Shown here in pieces: positions 36,803 to 46,712 of a DNA stretch of 64,000 nt. Source of the DNA: CBDHHC01 sp050633205 (GTDB lineage: Bacteria > Pseudomonadota > Alphaproteobacteria > Rhizobiales > CBDHHC01); contig JBOEGA010000010.1 of assembly GCA_050633205.1 (NCBI GenBank), positions 1-64,000 of the forward strand, in the 5' to 3' direction. Below the pieces are notes generated by a model. The model was not told where the DNA came from, did not search any database, and saw only the letters and a list, made by a program, of their open reading frames with translations. Made by a program: the position numbers and the translations under genes. Within the stretch, counting starts at the first letter, position 1; each line of letters begins with the position of its first letter.

Positions 36803-39800
36803 ATGACGCTGGTTGCTATTAAGACAGAGACGGATCGGCTTCAGTCGCTTGCTTCCAATGCGGGGGTGTCTGCGTGGGTTTCGGCTAATGCGGGGACGGG
36901 TAAGACTTATGTGCTTGTGCAACGGGTTTTGCGGTTGCTTTTGACTGGTGTTGAGCCTGAGCGGATTTTGTGTCTGACATTTACCAAGGCTGCGGCTTCG
37001 GAGATGGCGAACAGGTTGTTTGACAAGCTGGGTGGCTGGGCGACGACTTCTGATGAGGATTTGAGGAAGACGCTTTCAGGACTGCTGGGGCAGGCGCCGA
37101 CAGATGAGCAGATGGCTCAGGCACGGCGATTATTTGCCCGTGCGCTGGAAACACCGGGTGGTCTTAAGGTTCAGACTATTCATGCGTTTTGTGAGCGGCT
37201 GCTGAAGCGGTTTCCACTTGAGGCGGGGATTGCTCCGCACTTTAACATTATGGATGTTGAGGGTGAGCGGGAACTGCGCAAGCTTTGCATGGATCAGGTT
37301 TTTCGGACGGCACTTCAGGACAGTGAAAGTGCCTTGGGGAAATCACTGCACACGGTGATCGCCTATGCCGGAGAAGAGCGGTTTGATGCTATTCTGAAGA
37401 TGGTGCTTTATAAGCGTTCTGAACTTGAGCAGGCTTATAGCCGGGCATTAGAGCTTAATCCTGATGATATTTACCAGTCCCTGAAGAAAGATTTGTGTGG
37501 CAGTTTTTATCTGCCGGATAATCTGACTGTTGCGGGTGTTATTGCTGATGGTAATGATTTGATCAGTGATGATGATATTGACCGCTGTGCGGAGACATTG
37601 CTTCGGGGCAAGAAGACGGATCAGGAGATTGCAAATAACCTGCTGGCTGCACAACGGGCGCTTGATCCGGTATCGCGTTATCAGGCTTTGGCGAAAACGC
37701 TGCTGACATTGTCCGGTGAGCCGCGCAGTGACAAAAGATTTATTACGAAGCAGATCAGGGAAGACCGACCTGATGTGCTTATGACGATGACCGAGGCGCG
37801 GGACACTTTTCATACGATTAATATTACACTTGAAGGATTGCGCGTTGTTGAAGCCAGTACTGCACTGGTTATTCTGGCTGATGCCGTTATGCAGGCCTAT
37901 GTTGACGGCAAAGCTGCGCGGTCGGCGCTGGATTTTGATGATCTGATTATCAAGTCATCGGATCTTTTGTGTCATTCGGATATGGCATCCTGGGTTTTGT
38001 ATAAACTCGATGGTGGCATTGATCATATTCTGGTGGATGAGGCGCAGGATACGAGCCCGCAGGCATGGAAAGTTATTATGTCCCTGGCAGAAGAGTTCTT
38101 TGCAGGTGCAGCCGCACGAGAGGATGTGCGAACTGTTTTTGCTGTGGGGGATGAGAAGCAGTCTATTTACGGATTTCAGGGGGCAGAGCCGAAGAAGTTT
38201 GCCGAGATGGGTAATCTGTTTGAGAGGCAGGCTTTGGCTGCACAGCTTGAATGGCACCGCATTCCATTGACGCTTTCATTCCGCTCCACGGCTCCTGTTC
38301 TGAATGGTGTTGACCATGTGTTTGGTGAAGAGGATGCGCTTAAGGGGCTGACTGCGGATGAGACCCAGGTCAAGCATTTTGCGTTTCGTGACGGACAATC
38401 GGGACTGATTGAAATATGGGATACAGAGAAACCGGAAGATAGTGATCCGACTGATCCGTTTGACCCTCAGGAAGAAGAGTTATCTGACGAGCCTCCTGTT
38501 AAACTTGCAAACAGGATCGCGGATCAGATTGCCTACTGGCTTGATAATGAGACGGAGCTGCCGTCTCGTGGTGGGCCAATTACTGCGGGTGATATTATTA
38601 TTCTGGTGCGGAAACGGAACCCGTTTGTTGCCCCCATGATCAGGGCACTGAAGGCGCGAAATATTCCAGTGGCCGGAGCTGACCGGATCAAGATTACTGA
38701 ACAGCTTGCGGTTATGGATTTGCTGGCGCTTGGTGATTTTCTTTTGATGCCTGAGGATGATCTTGCACTTGCAACGGTTATGAAGAGTCCGTTTTTTGAT
38801 TTTACGGATGATGACCTTTTGACATTTGGTTATGAACGGAGGGCTTCACTCTGGGAGGCTTTGACGAAGGGGACAGACCTTGATCCGTCATATGAAGAGG
38901 CTGTTGTTACAATTAAGCAGTGGCTTGCCCGGGCTGACCTTGTGCCGCCATACGAGTTTTTTGCAGGGGTATTACTGACGCGAGAGAGGCGTTCGCGGAT
39001 TATCAGCCGCCTTGGGCCAGAGGCCGGGGATGCTATGGATGAATTTCTCAATATGGCAATTCAGTATGACGATTCTCACCCGCCGTCTCTGCAGGGGTTT
39101 CTTTCATGGATGCGCAATGCTGATGCGGAGATCAAGCGGGATATGGAACAGGGGCGCAATGAAATCCGGATTATGACCGTTCATGGTGCCAAGGGACTTG
39201 AGGCAGAGATTGTGTTTATGCCGGATACCTGTTCCCAAAGAGGGGCGCAGGCTTCGCAAAGTGTTCTGGATGTTGTGCCAGATGCAGAGAATGATGGCCG
39301 GAGCCAGTTGCTGTGGTCGTTACCTGGAACAAAGCAGCAGGAGATCATCAATGATGCCCGTGATGAAATTTCCCAGGCTGACCGGGAGGAATATAACCGG
39401 TTGCTTTATGTGGCGATGACACGGGCACGGGACCGACTTTATGTCTGTGGTTTCGAGAGCAAAAGAGGCCGTGATAAAGGCTGCTGGTATGACCTGATTT
39501 ATGATGGGCTGGAGTTGAATTTAAAGACGACTAAAGATCATCGGGGGAATACGGTCTGGCAGTATGGCAGTGAGCAGCGGGATGCTCCTGACAGGCCTAG
39601 CAGTTCTGTGGAAGAACGTGAAGATGCAATTATTCCACCTGAATGGGCCGCGAGGAAGGCACCGGGTGAACCTGTCCGGTCAATTCCGGTTTCGCCCTCT
39701 ACAATTATTCCGCTGGAGGTTGAGGAAGATCAGGAAATTGATCATGGAGACCAGATTGCAATTTCTCCGGGTAAACTGAGCGACAACAACCGTTTTCTTC

Positions 39801-40333
39801 GCGGTTCATTAACGCATGCACTTTTGGAGCATTTACCGGAAATTGACGTGAATCTATGGGAACGGGCTGCGGAAAAACTCGTGAATATACGTGCATCAGG
39901 CGTGAATCAGGCGTTAAGAGACGGTATTGTTCGCGAGACCCTAGAAGTGTTGCGAAGCCCGGAATTCGGGGCGCTGTTTGGTCCGGGCAGTCAGGCGGAA
40001 GTTTCACTGGTGGCCAAGATTCCGGAAGCTGAAACTGGCGGGAATCCGGTGACAATTGCCGGACAAGTGGACCGAATGGTCGTTCTTGATGATGAAGTTC
40101 TGCTGGTTGATTATAAAACGAACCGCCCTCCACCACATAATGTTGAAGATGTCGCGGAAACCTACATCATGCAGCTTTTTGCTTACAAGCGCGCTATTAA
40201 AGAAATTTATACTGATAAATCAGTCAGATGCGCGTTGTTGTGGACTGATGGACCTCGATTAATGGAAATTCCATCACATATAATTGACGCCAAACAGGCA
40301 GAACTTGTGCGTGTGGGACAGCGTCGTACTTGA
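36803..40333 (+). CDS. addA: Double-strand break repair helicase AddA
   Basis: 1176 residues. UvrD-family helicase-nuclease subunit. Visible: Walker A SANAGTGKTYVLVQR near residue 28, LTFTKAAASEM, Walker B ILVDEAQDTSPQAW, GDEKQSIYGFQGAEP, SFRSTAPVL, TVHGAKGLEAEIVFMP, LLYVAMTRARDRLYVCG, and the C-terminal RecB-type nuclease with VLLVDYKTNRPPP. The frame is open a further 37 codons upstream, but those cross the REP-like element; AAGGAG seven bases before the ATG at 36803 fixes the start. Works with AddB. Confidence 0.95.
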   Translation: MTLVAIKTETDRLQSLASNAGVSAWVSANAGTGKTYVLVQRVLRLLLTGVEPERILCLTFTKAAASEMANRLFDKLGGWATTSDEDLRKTLSGLLGQAPTDEQMAQARRLFARALETPGGLKVQTIHAFCERLLKRFPLEAGIAPHFNIMDVEGERELRKLCMDQVFRTALQDSESALGKSLHTVIAYAGEERFDAILKMVLYKRSELEQAYSRALELNPDDIYQSLKKDLCGSFYLPDNLTVAGVIADGNDLISDDDIDRCAETLLRGKKTDQEIANNLLAAQRALDPVSRYQALAKTLLTLSGEPRSDKRFITKQIREDRPDVLMTMTEARDTFHTINITLEGLRVVEASTALVILADAVMQAYVDGKAARSALDFDDLIIKSSDLLCHSDMASWVLYKLDGGIDHILVDEAQDTSPQAWKVIMSLAEEFFAGAAAREDVRTVFAVGDEKQSIYGFQGAEPKKFAEMGNLFERQALAAQLEWHRIPLTLSFRSTAPVLNGVDHVFGEEDALKGLTADETQVKHFAFRDGQSGLIEIWDTEKPEDSDPTDPFDPQEEELSDEPPVKLANRIADQIAYWLDNETELPSRGGPITAGDIIILVRKRNPFVAPMIRALKARNIPVAGADRIKITEQLAVMDLLALGDFLLMPEDDLALATVMKSPFFDFTDDDLLTFGYERRASLWEALTKGTDLDPSYEEAVVTIKQWLARADLVPPYEFFAGVLLTRERRSRIISRLGPEAGDAMDEFLNMAIQYDDSHPPSLQGFLSWMRNADAEIKRDMEQGRNEIRIMTVHGAKGLEAEIVFMPDTCSQRGAQASQSVLDVVPDAENDGRSQLLWSLPGTKQQEIINDARDEISQADREEYNRLLYVAMTRARDRLYVCGFESKRGRDKGCWYDLIYDGLELNLKTTKDHRGNTVWQYGSEQRDAPDRPSSSVEEREDAIIPPEWAARKAPGEPVRSIPVSPSTIIPLEVEEDQEIDHGDQIAISPGKLSDNNRFLRGSLTHALLEHLPEIDVNLWERAAEKLVNIRASGVNQALRDGIVRETLEVLRSPEFGALFGPGSQAEVSLVAKIPEAETGGNPVTIAGQVDRMVVLDDEVLLVDYKTNRPPPHNVEDVAETYIMQLFAYKRAIKEIYTDKSVRCALLWTDGPRLMEIPSHIIDAKQAELVRVGQRRT

Positions 40334-40419
40334 CGTGAGCAGATTACGTTCTTACTTTCGGGGTGAATAATTTCCGGCCATATTATGGCGGAACTGGATA
40401 ATTGAAAGAGAGGTTCCCT

Positions 40420-40743
40420 ATGGCAACTGTAAATGTGTCCGACGCGACATTTGAAGAGGAAGTACTAAAATCCTCTGAGCCAGTTGTGGTTGATTTCTGG
40501 GCTGAATGGTGTGGTCCATGTAAACAGATCGCTCCTGCACTGGAAGAGCTTTCGAACGAGCTTGCAGGCAAAGTTAAAATTGCCAAGATGGACATGGAAG
40601 CAAACGAGAAAATCCCTCAGGAACTGGGCATTATGAACCTTCCTACAATGCTTTTGTTCAAGGATGGCAAAGTGGTTGATACCAAAATTGGTTCATCTCC
40701 CAAAACAGCTATCGAGAAATGGATTAACGAAGCTATTGCTTAA
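40420..40743 (+). CDS. trxA: Thioredoxin
   Basis: 107 residues. Canonical active site WCGPC in FWAEWCGPCKQIAP, then MDMEANEKIPQELGI and the cis-Pro NLPTMLLFKDGK. Start at the ATG at 40420 with GAGAGG 6 bases upstream, not the TTG six codons earlier. Follows addA after 86 bp, a position kept in many alphaproteobacteria. Two possible terminators lie downstream (40830-40853 and 40935-40963). Confidence 0.97.
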   Translation: MATVNVSDATFEEEVLKSSEPVVVDFWAEWCGPCKQIAPALEELSNELAGKVKIAKMDMEANEKIPQELGIMNLPTMLLFKDGKVVDTKIGSSPKTAIEKWINEAIA

Positions 40744-40829
40744 TCCCCTAGGTTATCAAAGATAATCTATCTTTTGCGTTCAAGCGCCACGCAGGCTGCG
40801 CGCCTCAATGGCGCTAGTCCTCAGAAAAG

Positions 40830-40853
40830 TTTGAGAAATTTTCTCAAATTTTT
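40830..40853 (+). terminator. Intrinsic terminator after trxA
   Basis: Perfect 8-bp stem (40830-40837 with 40841-40848), 3-nt loop, five T. A GC-rich hairpin (40800-40804 with 40810-40814) precedes it. The stem is AT-rich, so it may be weak. Confidence 0.65.
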
Positions 40854-40934
40854 CATCGTCCATCAAACAACAGATGAGTTATCCTCAATGTTGTCAGATA
40901 ATAATACCCCTTTTCAAAAATAGTGGTAGAATCA

Positions 40935-40963
40935 GGCTCTGGGTTTTCTCAGGGCCTTTTTTT
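40935..40963 (+). terminator. Second intrinsic terminator downstream of trxA
   Basis: Nine-bp stem with two G-U pairs (40935-40943 with 40948-40956), TTTT loop and a seven-T run. It lies 55 bp before the next gene's start region, so it could also be an attenuator for it. Confidence 0.75.
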
Positions 40964-41017
40964 GTATGCATTTTAGCTATACAATGCGCGGTTCCTTCAA
41001 CAACAGCGAGGAACTAT

Positions 41018-41626
41018 ATGGATAATTTGCAATTCATTCGCATTATTAGAAGCAACCCTGTTTTCGATACCCTTATTGAACGTTTGCCGGAACTGGAGCT
41101 CAAAGATGTCTGGATCGCCTCCGGTGCGCTGTTTCAGACGGCCTGGAACCATTTGACTGACAGAGACCCTGAATATGGTATCAAGGATTACGATATCATC
41201 TATTATGACGCCTCTGATCTGTCATGGGAGACTGAAGACCGTGTCATTACTGATGCGGCAGACATGTTCAAGGATCTGGATGCTGATCTGGAAGTTAAAA
41301 ATCAGGCAAGAGTGCCGATCTGGTTTCCTGAAAAGTTTGGAAAGCCTTATCCACCGCTAAAACAATCACGGAAATTTATTAATCGTTTTCTGGCAACTGT
41401 CTGCGTTATTGGTATTCAGCCGAAAAAAGACTGTATCAATGTTCATGCGCCATATGGCTTTGTTGATGTGAGTAATATGTATATCAGGCCAAATCTGACA
41501 TCGACTTTTCAACCTGGAATTTACCTGAGCAAGATGAACAGGTGGAGGGAATCATGGCCGGAATTACAAACCGATGATCAGGGCAAGAAGGTTTATCTTA
41601 AATATTGCCATGACGGCGACACATAA
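41018..41626 (+). CDS. Nucleotidyltransferase family protein (NTP_transf_6/DUF925)
   Basis: 202 residues, soluble. The pattern KDVWIASGALFQTAWNHL followed by YGIKDYDIIYYD is that of the DUF925 nucleotidyltransferase-like family, whose substrate is unknown. GAGGA six bases before the ATG at 41018 supports this start; the frame runs open 48 codons further upstream but across the terminator at 40935-40963. Its 3' end overlaps the convergent lipoprotein gene by 29 bp. Confidence 0.85.
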   Translation: MDNLQFIRIIRSNPVFDTLIERLPELELKDVWIASGALFQTAWNHLTDRDPEYGIKDYDIIYYDASDLSWETEDRVITDAADMFKDLDADLEVKNQARVPIWFPEKFGKPYPPLKQSRKFINRFLATVCVIGIQPKKDCINVHAPYGFVDVSNMYIRPNLTSTFQPGIYLSKMNRWRESWPELQTDDQGKKVYLKYCHDGDT

Positions 41627-41987
41627 ACTTTACCTTTGCAAGGCTCGCTGAATCCGTGCCTACCTGCCCGCGTTTCAGGGCAGGCGGGTTTGATTGCTCA
41701 ATAAGTTCCATATAATAAGGGTATTCAGACGCTGAGCTGCTTTTTGTGCTGGCATGGCCACAGACATGCAGTCCAGCCTCGCCAGGGTGCTTTTTAACGC
41801 GATATGGGCCCAGCTTAACCGAGGAAGCCAAAACCTGCTGTACACCCTCCTTAACAGCCTTCTCCTGCCCACTGGAGAGTTTTGCAGCGTCTTTTTTGCC
41901 AACACTGGCTGACGGGGGCAGTATGCGCGCATTACAGCCTGTCAGAAGCGCTATCAGAGTTGCTGCTATGAGAATGTTGACCTTCAA
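41598..41987 (-). CDS. Small putative lipoprotein
   Basis: 129 residues. Signal peptide with lipobox LLTGC (Cys18) after MKVNILIAATLIA predicts a lipid anchor. The mature part has two further Cys (HVCGHAS and KFMCRRH) and no domain I recognise; the stretch LGPYRVKKHPGEAG and the Tyr-rich YPYYMEL are its most distinctive parts. The last 29 bp overlap the convergent gene at 41018-41626. Role unknown. Confidence 0.7.
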   Translation of the reverse strand: MKVNILIAATLIALLTGCNARILPPSASVGKKDAAKLSSGQEKAVKEGVQQVLASSVKLGPYRVKKHPGEAGLHVCGHASTKSSSASEYPYYMELIEQSNPPALKRGQVGTDSASLAKVKFMCRRHGNI

Positions 41988-42056
41988 CGGTTCATCCTTC
42001 TTTAGAGATCAGAATTAGGCCTGTCTTAGCAATGATTTATGGAAATGTGAAGGCGT

Positions 42057-42695
42057 TTACAGTTTTGGTATGGGTATATCCTGTGAAGCGTCCGGAATTT
42101 TGTAACCTGCCTGAAATGCAGCTCTTTCAGCCAGTTGCAGGTACCAACGGTGGATATTGCCGTATTCAGTCATATCAATCTGATGGAACTCATAGCGGCT
42201 GATCCAGGGCCATATGGCGGTGTCAGCAATTGATATATCTGTTCCTGCTACGAAGTCCCGACCTTCAAGCCTGTTATTCAATTCTTTATAGATGCGCTTA
42301 GCCTGAGTATGAAAGCGTTCCTCAGCATATGGAGACTTGCCCGGATTGAATTTCAGGAAATGATGCGCCTGCCCCAGCATTGGCCCCTGAGCTGCTGCCT
42401 GCCACATGAGCCACTGGATTGTTTCCCATCTGGCTTTTTCTTCAGTTGGCAGGAGTTTTTTACTTTTTTCAGCCAGATAGATTGCGATTGCGGCCGATTC
42501 TACAAGGTTGAATCCTGTTTCATCATCGAAAATTGCGGGAATTGCATTATGAGGACTGATTTTGAGAAATTCAGGATCATGCTGCTGGCCCTCGGAAAGG
42601 TTAACCGGATGAACCTGATAGGGTATGGCCATTTCCTCCAGCGCAATGGAAATCTTGCGCCCATTCGGTGTTGACCAAGTGTACAGATGTATCAT
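42057..42695 (-). CDS. Glutathione S-transferase family protein (Nu class, YfcG/YghU-like)
   Basis: 212 residues. The N-terminal thioredoxin-like domain opens MIHLYTWSTPNGRKISIALE with TPNGRK, the Nu-class signature in which Thr and Asn replace the catalytic Tyr/Ser, as in YfcG-type disulfide reductases; the SEGQQHDPEFLKISPHNAIP and ESAAIAIYLAEK segments complete the glutathione site. The helical C-terminal domain has DISIADTAIWPWISRYE. Start moved to the ATG at 42695 with GGGAG 9 bases upstream, 18 codons inside the longest frame. Confidence 0.9.
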   Translation of the reverse strand: MIHLYTWSTPNGRKISIALEEMAIPYQVHPVNLSEGQQHDPEFLKISPHNAIPAIFDDETGFNLVESAAIAIYLAEKSKKLLPTEEKARWETIQWLMWQAAAQGPMLGQAHHFLKFNPGKSPYAEERFHTQAKRIYKELNNRLEGRDFVAGTDISIADTAIWPWISRYEFHQIDMTEYGNIHRWYLQLAERAAFQAGYKIPDASQDIPIPKL

Positions 42696-42840
42696 TGCAG
42701 CTTTCTCCCTGTTCATCTTTATAAACAAGCCGTTTACAAAATTTACCATAACATCTTTTTAAGCCTGTTCTGTTAGATTTTATTCAGAAAAAGTCTGGGT
42801 GGACAGGCTTTTGTTTCAATTTACGAATGTGTTTTAGTGA

Positions 42841-45090
42841 ATGTCTGATTACGCAGAACATGGGCAGGCGCCTGCATCTTCCAAAAGTTCGAACTCTCTG
42901 TTGCTTATCAGCTTTATGAGTTCGCTGTTTCTCAGCGCAATGCTGCTTTTTGCCATTCAGCCTATGTTTGCGAAAATGGTATTGCCACGACTTGGTGGTG
43001 CGCCTGCTGTGTGGTCTGTGGCTATGTGCTTTTTTCAGGCAATGCTCCTTGCCGGTTATGCCTATGCGCACGGCCTTATCCGGTGGTTTGGCCTGCGAAA
43101 GGGTATTTCCATTCATATGGTTGTGCTTTTTCTTGCGATTACCACACTTCCAATCGGTATTGCAGCAGGTTGGGATAGTCCTCCTGAAACGGGTATTCGC
43201 CTCTGGGTTGTCGGATTGCTGACATTTTCTATTGGACTGCCGTTTTTTGCCTTGTCTGGTAATGGACCTCTATTGCAAGCCTGGTTTTCACGTTCGGACC
43301 ATCATCATGCGAATGATCCGTATTTTCTTTATGGAGCCAGTAATTTTGGCAGTTTACTGGCGTTGCTGTGTTATCCGGTTCTGCTGGAACCCAATCTCAG
43401 GCTTAATGAACAAAGCATGGCATGGTCATCAGGGTTTATTGTACTGACTATCCTGGTGGGCCTTTCTGCGATGTTAATCTGGAATAACGGGCGGGCTGTT
43501 CAGAAAACACAGGAGACTGAGACTAAAACTGAAGATTTTGGCTGGGTTCGCCGTATAAGCTGGGTTTTACTGGCTTTTATACCATCGGCTCTGCTTGTTG
43601 CAGTTACCAATCATATTACTACTGATGTAGCCGCTGCCCCGTTTATGTGGATTGCTCCGCTTTCTCTATATCTGATAACATTTATTATTACATTCCAGCG
43701 CAAGCCAATTCTCAGCCAGAAGCTTATGGTACTGGTTCAGCCGTTTCTAATCGGCGGGTTGCTGGCGAGTATATTGTTCCCAATATCGAAGTTCTGGCTG
43801 GTTTTCCTTTGTATTCACCTGCTGGCATTTTTTGTAACGGCTATGGTTTGTCACGGGCGATTGGTAGAGCTACGCCCCAAGGCGAAGGATCTGACCGAGT
43901 TTTATCTCTGGATGTCTTTTGGCGGGATGCTTGGCGGATTGTTTGCCGGGCTGGTTGCTCCTTATGTGTTCTCTACAGTCGTAGAATATCCTCTGCTGAT
44001 TGTGCTGGGTCTGCTGGCAAGGCCGGGCATTACTTCTTTGACTAAAATGGCAACTTTACGCCAGATATTGATTATAGCTCTGTCCATAATAGCTATTACG
44101 GGAATAGCCTATCTGGTGAATTACGTGCACCAGGGTGAGGTTATAGCCAAACTTCCTGCGGCTTATATTATTATCTGCGCCCTGCTTATTACGGCTGTGA
44201 TTGGTTCCAGGCAGACCCCGTTGTGGATGGCTGGATTTCTGGCGGCTGCCTTTATCAGTGGTCCTCTATTACAGCCTAATGCCAGTAAAAAAGAGAGTTT
44301 TCGCGGCTTTTTTGGTGTGAATTATGTTTCTGAATCCTCTGATGGAAAGTACCGGCTGTTAACTCATGGAACAACTCTTCACGGGGCTCAGAAGATTGAT
44401 GGGGCATCTCCCCCCGAACCTCTGACCTACTACCATTATGACAGTGCTTTTGCAGATGCGTTCAAGGTTTTAAGGAAAGACCGTGAGTTAAAAACTGTTG
44501 GTATTGTGGGGCTTGGGGCTGGAAGTCTGGCCTGTTACAAGCGCCCGGATGAGCTATGGACTTTTTATGAAATTGATCCGCTTGTGGTGCAGATCGCGTC
44601 TGACAGCTCCCGATATACATTTCTTTCAGATTGTGCGCCCAAGGCTCCGGTTATTATCGGAGATGCCAGGCTGACATTGCAGAAAGACAAAAAACTCAAG
44701 TTTGATTTTCTGGTTATTGATGCATTTTCTTCAGATGTGGTGCCTGTTCACCTGCTGACTGTTGAAGCACTGAAAATGTATGAGGCCAAGCTGAATGAAA
44801 ACGGGGTTTTGCTGCTTCATATATCCAACCGCAATATGAATCTGGCTCCGGTGGTGAGTGCTTTAGCCAAGAAAGCCGGATTTTCCGGTATGATCGGGTT
44901 GAAAGAGCCAAAGAAGGATGCCGGAAGATATAAAACGGCTGCCAAGGTTGCTGTTCTGGCTAAAAATGCGGAGAGTTTAAAAGGATTTCAGGGGTTAGAA
45001 GACTGGTCTCCATTGCCAGAGCCGTCAGCCAAGGTCTGGAAGGATGATTATTCAGATGTTCTTGGGGTGATACTTGAGGGGCTTTATTAA
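42841..45090 (+). CDS. Membrane protein fused to a spermidine-synthase-like domain
   Basis: 749 residues. About 12 membrane helices (residues ~20-480, opening LLLISFMSSLFLSAMLLFAI) are followed by a soluble SpeE-like domain (about 490-749): YYHYDSAFADAFKVL, GIVGLGAGSLACYK, YEIDPLVVQIA, VIIGDARLTLQ and LVIDAFSSDVVPVHLLT, a Rossmann aminopropyltransferase/methyltransferase fold. Often annotated as fused MFS/spermidine synthase; the substrate is unknown. Expressed from its own start; the next gene is convergent, ending 24 bp away. Confidence 0.9.
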   Translation: MSDYAEHGQAPASSKSSNSLLLISFMSSLFLSAMLLFAIQPMFAKMVLPRLGGAPAVWSVAMCFFQAMLLAGYAYAHGLIRWFGLRKGISIHMVVLFLAITTLPIGIAAGWDSPPETGIRLWVVGLLTFSIGLPFFALSGNGPLLQAWFSRSDHHHANDPYFLYGASNFGSLLALLCYPVLLEPNLRLNEQSMAWSSGFIVLTILVGLSAMLIWNNGRAVQKTQETETKTEDFGWVRRISWVLLAFIPSALLVAVTNHITTDVAAAPFMWIAPLSLYLITFIITFQRKPILSQKLMVLVQPFLIGGLLASILFPISKFWLVFLCIHLLAFFVTAMVCHGRLVELRPKAKDLTEFYLWMSFGGMLGGLFAGLVAPYVFSTVVEYPLLIVLGLLARPGITSLTKMATLRQILIIALSIIAITGIAYLVNYVHQGEVIAKLPAAYIIICALLITAVIGSRQTPLWMAGFLAAAFISGPLLQPNASKKESFRGFFGVNYVSESSDGKYRLLTHGTTLHGAQKIDGASPPEPLTYYHYDSAFADAFKVLRKDRELKTVGIVGLGAGSLACYKRPDELWTFYEIDPLVVQIASDSSRYTFLSDCAPKAPVIIGDARLTLQKDKKLKFDFLVIDAFSSDVVPVHLLTVEALKMYEAKLNENGVLLLHISNRNMNLAPVVSALAKKAGFSGMIGLKEPKKDAGRYKTAAKVAVLAKNAESLKGFQGLEDWSPLPEPSAKVWKDDYSDVLGVILEGLY

Positions 45091-45113
45091 AAAGCCCCTG
45101 CAAAATGATGTTC

Positions 45114-46676
45114 TTAGCGGCTAGCAATTCTTCTATAGGCGTCAAAACCTGCCATAAGCACGTTGAAGAGCCTTTTTGCAGATTCCTTACCACCTTCTGC
45201 AGTTAATGCGCGGTGATCATCTGTTGCCTTTTTAGGAGATGCGTGAACCCATGCATGAATACCACATGCTCCTCCCATTGCCTGCGACCAGTCCCAGAAA
45301 TATACGGCAGATCCGGCAGCGGCTCTACGCATAGCCCTTCTTACCGGATCAAGATTTAATGGCGGATGCCAACGGGCAAGTCTTGAACTCTTATTGTTCA
45401 TCAAGGTGTTGTATTCCCTGATTTCCTCTTTGCTCAACGCACTGCATGTAGATGAAGAGCTGCCTGAGCGTCTTGCAAAATCTGGCAGGAATGCTGCATC
45501 AGGCGGGCCTATAACCATTACTGAAGCTTCCGGAGCCAGACTTTTGAAAATCTGAACCAGCTGGTTGAATTTCTTTTCATAGGCCTTTGCATCTGTAATA
45601 GGGTCAAAACCTTCATTTGTGCCGTAATTTAATATAATCAGGCTTGGTTTCAGGCTCTGAATATCGCGCTGAACAAATTCAGCATCCAAATTTTGTACAA
45701 AACCTACTGTAGCCCCCGGAACGCCAAGATTTACGTATCTTACACCCGGCTTGTCGTGACCAGACTGCCATGACATGACTGTGATAGGCTTCCCACCTTC
45801 AGGAAAAACACTGATAGAGCTTGCGGTTTTTGGAAAACGGACGCGCCTCATACCATATTGCAGAGTATTGGTTTCTATTATCTGCTGGTGTGAACCATCG
45901 GGGCCCTGCGCCCAAACAATTGCCCTTCCATATTCAGGACCTGTAAAGAAGCTGATTTCAGCCCATGCAAATGGTGAGCCTGTGCTGTTAAACTGTACAG
46001 ATGCGTTTGGATCGGACGAGGTATAGGTCACGCCTGTTAAGCCAAACAACTCACCTTTTTTACCGGAAAGGCTGTTTTTAACTTCCCACTTTCCTGTGCT
46101 TGCGATACGGATGCCACGCGCTCTGAAAAACGGAAAAACCGGGCCTGGCATCGTCATGCCTCTGCCACTGTTACCAAAGCGGGCCTGAAACATTTCACGA
46201 AGATCACCAGTGAACTTATCCCGCGCAATATGTTCATCTCCAAGGTGAAGAATAGTAACAGGTTCATTGCGCTTGCCTGTACTCACATCACCAAGGGCTC
46301 TAAAGAATTTTGCCAGACCGATTTTAATCGGGGTGTCTTTTATAAGGTTAATTGTACCTGAGGGCTGAGGAGGCAGATCTATGATTGTCGGAGTGATCTT
46401 CTCCGTCTTAGCGAGTTTTGTCGGGGAATTCTTTTTGGGAAGCATTCTTTTCAATGCTTCTATGTCATCAGCAACTTTTTTCTGGCGTATAGGAAGCTGA
46501 TCCGCTTTCCGAACTCTATTAACCTGCCTGGAGGTATCATTGGCAAAAGCCGCATCCTGCCCGATCATGACCATAGCACACAAAACAGCAGAACAAACTC
46601 TCAGCACACTACCTATTGTATATAGAGGCACTTGCCCGTTTTTATCTTTTTTATTTATTATTTTATTCGACCACAT
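45114..46676 (-). CDS. SGNH/GDSL-fold envelope protein with Glu in place of the catalytic Ser
   Basis: 520 residues. N-terminal signal or anchor (LRVCSAVLCAMVMIG ... AFA), a linker rich in Lys/Pro, then an SGNH hydrolase fold: block I ILHLGDEHIARD, where GDSH is expected and the nucleophilic Ser reads Glu (near residue 148), a beta-rich carbohydrate-binding-like insert (about 190-310), block III ILNYGTNEGF, and block V DDHRALTAEGG. The Ser loss suggests a binding or inactive role. Start at the ATG at 46676 (AGGTGG 8 bases upstream) rather than GTG four codons earlier. First member of a four-gene minus-strand envelope block. Confidence 0.8.
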   Translation of the reverse strand: MWSNKIINKKDKNGQVPLYTIGSVLRVCSAVLCAMVMIGQDAAFANDTSRQVNRVRKADQLPIRQKKVADDIEALKRMLPKKNSPTKLAKTEKITPTIIDLPPQPSGTINLIKDTPIKIGLAKFFRALGDVSTGKRNEPVTILHLGDEHIARDKFTGDLREMFQARFGNSGRGMTMPGPVFPFFRARGIRIASTGKWEVKNSLSGKKGELFGLTGVTYTSSDPNASVQFNSTGSPFAWAEISFFTGPEYGRAIVWAQGPDGSHQQIIETNTLQYGMRRVRFPKTASSISVFPEGGKPITVMSWQSGHDKPGVRYVNLGVPGATVGFVQNLDAEFVQRDIQSLKPSLIILNYGTNEGFDPITDAKAYEKKFNQLVQIFKSLAPEASVMVIGPPDAAFLPDFARRSGSSSSTCSALSKEEIREYNTLMNNKSSRLARWHPPLNLDPVRRAMRRAAAGSAVYFWDWSQAMGGACGIHAWVHASPKKATDDHRALTAEGGKESAKRLFNVLMAGFDAYRRIASR

Positions 46677-46712
46677 ACCCAACACCACCTACTAAATGCC
46701 CGAAATATTAAC